NCBI RefSeq assembly: GCF_044793635.1
Contig: NZ_CP084992.1
Span: 1,116,001 to 1,180,000 of the forward strand
DNA: 64,000 nucleotides
From: Virgibacillus_F necropolis_A
GTDB lineage: Bacteria; Bacillota; Bacilli; Bacillales; Amphibacillaceae
Direction of reading: 5' to 3'
A program made the position numbers and the translations under genes. Below are positions 59,804-64,000 of the stretch, one piece after another. Each line of letters opens with the position of its first letter. Position 1 is the stretch's first letter. The notes beneath the pieces were generated by a model. That model made no database searches and was not told the DNA's origin. It saw only the letters and a program-made list of their open reading frames with translations.

Positions 59804-60937
59804 TTATGTTTGAAACTTACTAAGCTTCTCCAGCCAATGTGGTTCCCCAGTGAAAATAGCTAACTGAAAAGCGGATAAACTATTTGAAAGTTTGACTGTT
59901 TCATAACCAAAAACATCGTTTAAAAAGACCGCTAACTCTGTTTTGTTTTCATGCTTGTCTTCAGCATAAAATGCGAATGTAACAATGTAGGCTGTTGAAC
60001 CTCCCTTACCTCCAAGATGCTGGAATATTTCCCGATTTTTTTGTCTTGCCATAGGCCATTCCATAATCGGTTGAAGGTGTTCCCTAACAGGTTTCGCAAT
60101 AGAGGAAAGATCGTTCATTTTTTGAACTAACGAAATATATTCTGCAGTTGTGGAGCGAACAAACCTTTTGGAAGCAATCAGGTCGAAATCCATATTGTGC
60201 CAAATTCTTAAATTAACCTGTTCTTTATAGGATCCATTTTCGTCTTGATTCAGTTTACTGTGAATTTTTAGGGCTTCTTCAATATATGCCTCTTGTGACA
60301 TCCCCTCGATAAGTTTCTTCACTTTTTTCATTTCTGTTTTCTTATAAATGTTGATACCGTGCTTTTGTGCAACCTCATAAGGAATGAAAACACTTGACAC
60401 AAAAGGGAAAACTCTTTCGTGATCCTGTAATTTAAGCCGCTCTCGGTTAGCGTTTATCCGATCAAGTCCTAACCGCATCATTAAATATTCCGTGTTAGCG
60501 TTCGAACTGTGGGAAATCATTCCCTTTGCAACTTCTCTTAAAGAAACGGATCCGTTTTGGAGAAGCTCTTGTTCCTGCATCATTTTTAACCAAGCTTCAT
60601 GGGCGCCACCGTCCGTTCGCGGAAGATAGTAACGTGCAAGTTCATCAGTTTTAATTTGCTGATCCGGATCAATCTCTCCTTGAGCCGCCTGTTGGGAATA
60701 TTCAAAGGCCACAAGGATTTTAACCGTACTCGCCAAAGGCCGCAATTGATCGGATTGAAAATCTACAAGGTTCATTCCATTTCTTACAACGGATAACGAA
60801 GCCCTTTTCGGGTTTTTGGCAATAAACTTTAAAACGTAATCAGCATCAGGTTTTTGCACCCATCCGCGTAACCAAAAGAAACCGCATGCTAACAAAAAAA
60901 GTGTTACAACCAGTATTGTAATGATGTAGAATATCAA
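59804..60937 (-). CDS. membrane-anchored serine hydrolase, class A beta-lactamase-like fold
   Basis: A 377-residue protein with an N-terminal membrane anchor (residues 2-25) and an extracytoplasmic domain. Motifs: SxxK in LASTVKIL (about 69-72), the SxN-like element in ISHSSNANTEYLMMRL and KGGSTAYI in place of KTG. Many such Bacillus proteins are called beta-lactamase family or D-alanyl-D-alanine carboxypeptidase-like; substrate unknown. The Asp/Glu of the omega loop is not clear. It stands alone, 161 bp downstream of hpaF. Confidence 0.8.
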   Translation of the reverse strand: MIFYIITILVVTLFLLACGFFWLRGWVQKPDADYVLKFIAKNPKRASLSVVRNGMNLVDFQSDQLRPLASTVKILVAFEYSQQAAQGEIDPDQQIKTDELARYYLPRTDGGAHEAWLKMMQEQELLQNGSVSLREVAKGMISHSSNANTEYLMMRLGLDRINANRERLKLQDHERVFPFVSSVFIPYEVAQKHGINIYKKTEMKKVKKLIEGMSQEAYIEEALKIHSKLNQDENGSYKEQVNLRIWHNMDFDLIASKRFVRSTTAEYISLVQKMNDLSSIAKPVREHLQPIMEWPMARQKNREIFQHLGGKGGSTAYIVTFAFYAEDKHENKTELAVFLNDVFGYETVKLSNSLSAFQLAIFTGEPHWLEKLSKFQT

Positions 60938-61098
60938 TATTATCTATACCTCCCTACAGCCGGAAAAAGCCAGAATCACAACAATGCTCCAGATTCTCCC
61001 ACAAAAAATGGCCGTTTCAATGCATGCTTGTTCTAATTTTATACTGACATTTCCTTACCTGTAAAAAACTGACCCACTTTATGTAGGCCAGCTCAATC

Positions 61099-61485
61099 TT
61101 ACTTATACCGTTTATGAATATTATTCTGCTTATAAGTTCCACCTTCACCAAATTCAAACAGTTCAAGCGAAAGTGCTAAATAACGATTTTCGAACAACTC
61201 GTTAAAATGTGCTTGCATCATCTCAAATAAATGATCACAAGCAGCCTTTTTCACTTCTGCTGTGCGGCCTGGTGCAATTTTCATCGTCACATGAACAAAT
61301 GCATCATCCTCGCCAGTTCCATCTGCAACAAAATATTCGGTTAGCTTAATTGCGCGTGACCGAATTGCACCAGGTGTAAATGTATCTCCCTCTGAAATCA
61401 ATGATTCATTAATCTTTTTCAAAAACGCCCCAATGTTTGCTTCGTTTTCAATATTATCCGTGTATTCAACTGTAACGTGTGGCAT
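61099..61485 (-). CDS. hpaF: 5-carboxymethyl-2-hydroxymuconate isomerase HpaF
   Basis: A 128-residue tautomerase-superfamily enzyme of homoprotocatechuate degradation. The protein begins Met-Pro, so Pro becomes the catalytic N-terminal base after Met removal. PHVTVEYTDNI at the front and HVTMKIAPGRTAEVKK in the second half match the family; its length is that of HpcD/HpaF. Last gene of the operon, 39 bp after hpaG2. The ATG follows GAAGGAG. Confidence 0.88.
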   Translation of the reverse strand: MPHVTVEYTDNIENEANIGAFLKKINESLISEGDTFTPGAIRSRAIKLTEYFVADGTGEDDAFVHVTMKIAPGRTAEVKKAACDHLFEMMQAHFNELFENRYLALSLELFEFGEGGTYKQNNIHKRYK

Positions 61486-61524
61486 TTCACTTCAGCTCCT
61501 TCTGTCTAACTATCGCTACACTTT

Positions 61525-62280
61525 TCATCGCGAAAAAGTTTCATCTCCAACAATGGTGCTTTTCAGTGATCCAATTCCTTCAATTTCAGTTTCCACTACA
61601 TCCCCCTCGTACACATGGACAGTGCCTTTTGGGGTACCTGTTAAAATTATGTCGTTTTCACTTAACGTCATAAAGCTACTAAGATATTCAATCAGATGTG
61701 GTATATCAAATACCATATCTTTCGTTGACCCATCCTGCTTTAACTCACCGTTCACATATGTACGAAGACCTAAATTCATCGGATCCTTGATATCGTCACG
61801 ATCCACGTACCATGGTCCTAGTGGTGTTAACGTATCTCTATTTTTCGCTCGCAGATTTGGACGATAATAATTTTCAAGATAATCACGAATAACATAGTCG
61901 TTTGCAACCGTATAGCCTTTAACAAAGGAATACGCATTCTCCCGATTCACATTACAAGCTGTTTTGCCAATCACAACGGCAAGCTCACATTCATAATGCA
62001 TGTGTGTGGCGTCTTTAGGACGTCGTGTTTGCCCATCATGACCAACAACTGCATTTGGTCCTTTTAAAAATACAAGTGGCTCCTCAGGTGCTTTGAAACT
62101 AATTTCACTTGCGTGGTCGGCGTAATTAAGTCCAAGTACAAAAATCGTTCTTGCTTCGACCGGTGTCATCCAAACGACATCAGTTTGCGCAACAATCCGA
62201 CCATCTGCAAGTTTCAATTTATCATCGATAACTTCTGCTTGGTGTATTCCTCCAAAACAAGCGACACGTGCATGCTTCAC
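61525..62280 (-). CDS. fumarylacetoacetate hydrolase-family protein, HpaG C-terminal type
   Basis: A 251-residue FAH-fold protein. LGLNYADHASE (about 48-58), the metal-binding HYECELAVVIGKTA (about 91-104), YTVANDYVIRDY and ILTGTPKGT are hallmarks of HpaG-type decarboxylase/isomerases of the homoprotocatechuate meta pathway. The GTG start overlaps the stop of the upstream HpaG-like gene by 3 bp behind AGGAGGTGG. The two genes together correspond to the two halves of enterobacterial HpaG. Confidence 0.88.
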   Translation of the reverse strand: MKHARVACFGGIHQAEVIDDKLKLADGRIVAQTDVVWMTPVEARTIFVLGLNYADHASEISFKAPEEPLVFLKGPNAVVGHDGQTRRPKDATHMHYECELAVVIGKTACNVNRENAYSFVKGYTVANDYVIRDYLENYYRPNLRAKNRDTLTPLGPWYVDRDDIKDPMNLGLRTYVNGELKQDGSTKDMVFDIPHLIEYLSSFMTLSENDIILTGTPKGTVHVYEGDVVETEIEGIGSLKSTIVGDETFSR

Positions 62281-63068
62281 CTGAAACCACCTCCTGGAAC
62301 AATTTCTGTTTCTTCGACAATTGTATTTTCCAAAAATCCTACACCTGAAATTTCAATTCGAACGGAATCACCTTTTTTTACAAGTGGTGCATTTTCAGGC
62401 ACACCGGCAAGTAACACATCACCTTCATGTAAGGTCATAAAATCTGTCACTTCTGATACCAATTGCGCAACCGAACGAACGAGATTTTTCGTATTATTTT
62501 CCTGAACTAGCTCACCGTTCACATGAACACGTAGCGTGACGTTATCTGGATCTTTTACATTGTCACGGTCAATAATCCATGGTCCCACAGGACAAAATCC
62601 ATCACGCACTTTATTTTTTATATCTGGTCGGTAAAAGCTGTCATGTGGAATACTTACATCATTAACCACGGTATAGCCAGCAATGTAGTCCATCACATTT
62701 TCCGTTGCTACATTCGTTGCTGTTTTTCCAAAAACAATTCCTAAAGCTGCACCAATTTGTACGACATTTTCCCCACGCGGAATGGCGACAGCACTATTAT
62801 GGCTATTAACTGTATTAGCCGTTTTAATGTACATAATTGGTTTTTTCGGTGGCGCATTATAAGGTTTATCGTGTAATTCCTTGTCCATCAAATCTAGCTG
62901 CCCCTGAAAGTTTAATAGTGTTCCATAAACGGTTCCAGTTACAGGAGCCTGCCAGGAAACATCACGATGATTAAATGTCGATCCATTCCATTTGATTTCA
63001 TCTGAAAAATCAATGTCTATTTCATCATAGATTGTAGATCCTGCAAATTTCACTTTAGCTTGATGCAC
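62277..63068 (-). CDS. fumarylacetoacetate hydrolase-family protein, HpaG N-terminal type
   Basis: A 263-residue FAH-fold protein paired with the next gene. GTLLNFQGQLDLMDKELHDK (about 48-67) and GAALGIVFGKTATNV (about 104-118) match the first-half HpaG homologue. The metal-binding HxExE motif is degraded here (VVQIGAALGIVFG replaces the HYECELAVVIG of its partner), so catalysis may rest with the partner. GTG start behind AAGGAGGG. It follows nhaC by 37 bp. Confidence 0.85.
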   Translation of the reverse strand: MHQAKVKFAGSTIYDEIDIDFSDEIKWNGSTFNHRDVSWQAPVTGTVYGTLLNFQGQLDLMDKELHDKPYNAPPKKPIMYIKTANTVNSHNSAVAIPRGENVVQIGAALGIVFGKTATNVATENVMDYIAGYTVVNDVSIPHDSFYRPDIKNKVRDGFCPVGPWIIDRDNVKDPDNVTLRVHVNGELVQENNTKNLVRSVAQLVSEVTDFMTLHEGDVLLAGVPENAPLVKKGDSVRIEISGVGFLENTIVEETEIVPGGGFR

Positions 63069-63105
63069 GAAATCCCTCCTTGTATGATGTTTGTTTCAGT
63101 TACCA

Positions 63106-64000
63106 TCAACTTTTTTCTATATATGTTAATGTCTTACCTGAAAATCCAAATAAAATTGTCAAAATTGGTGATAGCAAACAGAAGAATGCAAATGGCAAGT
63201 ATGCTAAGGTCGATACACCTAGAGTTGTTGTAATAAATACACCACAAACACTCCATGGAACAAGTGGATTGACAACGGTCCCCGCATCCTCTGCCACCCG
63301 TGATAGGTTTTTATTTGCGAGTCCTACTTTAGCAAAACGAGATTGATATGCTTCACCAGTTAATAAAATCGATAAATATTGCTCCCCAATGAGTACATTA
63401 ATACCGATTGCAGTAAACGCTGCTGCAGCAATAACTGATCCTGTCTTTTTTAACATACGCTCGATGGACTCTAGTAACCTTGGAACAATACCAAGCTTAA
63501 ACAATAATCCACCTAGACTTAAGGCAAGCAGCACTATTCCGATCGTGAACATCATGCTGTTTAATCCGCCGCGTGTTAACAATGAATCAATCTCTGCAAT
63601 ACCAGTTTCAGAAACATATCCACCAAACAGTACACCTAATAGTGATTTTAATGGAATGAATCCGTTAATATAAGCCATAACAACCGCACTCGCAGCGCCA
63701 CCTGCTAACGTTAATAAGGCTGGCACTTTCATAAATGAAAAGATCAATAAAACTACTACTGGAATCAAACCGTTATACCAGGCCACCAACCCTGTATCCA
63801 GTAGTCCTTGTTGAAATTTCTCCATATCATCAAAGTTTGCTGCTGATATTTCAGGAGAAATAACAGCAAAAATAATTAGTGTAATCACAAATGCTGGGAC
63901 TGTTGTCCACGACATATTTCGAATGTGTTCAAATAAATCCACTTTCAAGATAGATGAAGCCATGTTCGTTGTATCGGATAACGGCGACATTTTATCCCCA
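63106..64000 (-). CDS. Na+/H+ antiporter NhaC family, 5' end outside the window
   Basis: The frame is open to the window edge. The visible 298 residues begin GDKMSPLSDTTNMASSI, an internal motif of NhaC antiporters, so roughly the first 150 residues lie beyond 64000. Several membrane helices follow, with AFTAIGINVLIGEQYLSILLTG and AEDAGTVVNPLVPWSVCGVF, also family-typical. It is the first visible gene of an operon with the two HpaG-like genes and hpaF. An aromatic-acid role for the transporter is possible from context, but NhaC-type proteins usually exchange sodium and protons. Confidence 0.9.
   Translation of the reverse strand, partial: GDKMSPLSDTTNMASSILKVDLFEHIRNMSWTTVPAFVITLIIFAVISPEISAANFDDMEKFQQGLLDTGLVAWYNGLIPVVVLLIFSFMKVPALLTLAGGAASAVVMAYINGFIPLKSLLGVLFGGYVSETGIAEIDSLLTRGGLNSMMFTIGIVLLALSLGGLLFKLGIVPRLLESIERMLKKTGSVIAAAAFTAIGINVLIGEQYLSILLTGEAYQSRFAKVGLANKNLSRVAEDAGTVVNPLVPWSVCGVFITTTLGVSTLAYLPFAFFCLLSPILTILFGFSGKTLTYIEKS

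Noticed and set aside
61433..61867. Frame of 144 codons antisense to hpaG2 and hpaF
   Set aside because: Antisense shadow of two well-supported genes.
1..64000. tRNA, rRNA, transposase, integrase or prophage structural genes
   Set aside because: None recognised on either strand, so the accessory patch at 8-14 kb cannot be called a defined mobile element.

Overview
The window looks like a chromosomal segment of a low-GC, spore-forming member of the Bacillaceae, most like the Virgibacillus/Oceanobacillus group. The grounds are AT-rich codon use, GGAGG-type ribosome binding sites with frequent TTG/GTG starts, a YtaF-type sporulation membrane protein, a YmaF-type protein, Bacillus-style cre sites, and a class of intergenic repeat common in this family. 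No rRNA or tRNA gene was recognised. The genus is inferred and not proven.

Layout. 0-8.2 kb: complete glycogen operon glgB-glgC-glgD-glgA-glgP ending in a strong terminator. 8.3-13.7 kb: an accessory patch with an amiE fragment, a nameless gene remnant, a coiled-coil protein, the 3' remnant of a Wadjet type II jetD (DUF2399), a small membrane protein, and a large primase-helicase of the TOTE type with small companion genes. 14.3-28 kb: peptidoglycan salvage. amiE-nagZ-namZ (secreted enzymes) runs rightward; leftward lie a BadF-type kinase plus murR, and murQ plus a binding-protein-dependent sugar ABC transporter; an AtoE-type transporter follows. 28-34 kb: a DMT exporter, a candidate small RNA, a NERD-domain gene between two 21-bp phased repeat arrays, a MenC-like enzyme, a flavodoxin and a pRiA4b ORF-3-like protein. 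34.6-43.7 kb: maltodextrin locus (mdxR, GH31, mdxG, mdxF, mdxE leftward; GH13 rightward) with LacI/CcpA-type operators between. 43.9-59 kb: small proteins, a K+ channel, DUF2252, a MerR/acyl-CoA ligase/acyl-CoA dehydrogenase operon, topB, ytaF, a ZIP transporter, an SDR, and a sodium symporter with its small accessory protein. 59.6-64 kb: a serine hydrolase and an nhaC-hpaG-hpaG-hpaF operon cut by the window end.

How the parts work together. The carbohydrate genes form three modules: storage (glg), maltodextrin uptake and breakdown (mdx), and salvage of cell-wall amino sugars. In the last, AmiE, NagZ and NamZ would release MurNAc and GlcNAc outside the membrane, the ABC transporter would import the free sugar, the kinase would make the 6-phosphate, and MurQ would remove the lactyl group. 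That logic replaces the MurP phosphotransferase of B. subtilis; it is inference from gene content.

Most interesting non-coding signals. (1) A ~90-bp upstream element shared, without gaps, by the amiE operon and a candidate ~110-nt C-rich small RNA at 29.2 kb; the small RNA's two-hairpin body recurs as the 3' end of the amiE operon. (2) Intergenic arrays of an 8-bp core repeated every 21 bp (two helical turns) on both sides of the NERD gene, and another 21-bp array before the MerR operon. (3) Five copies of a 370-475 bp repeat whose arms keep a conserved core but carry outer stems that differ between copies while remaining self-complementary within each arm.
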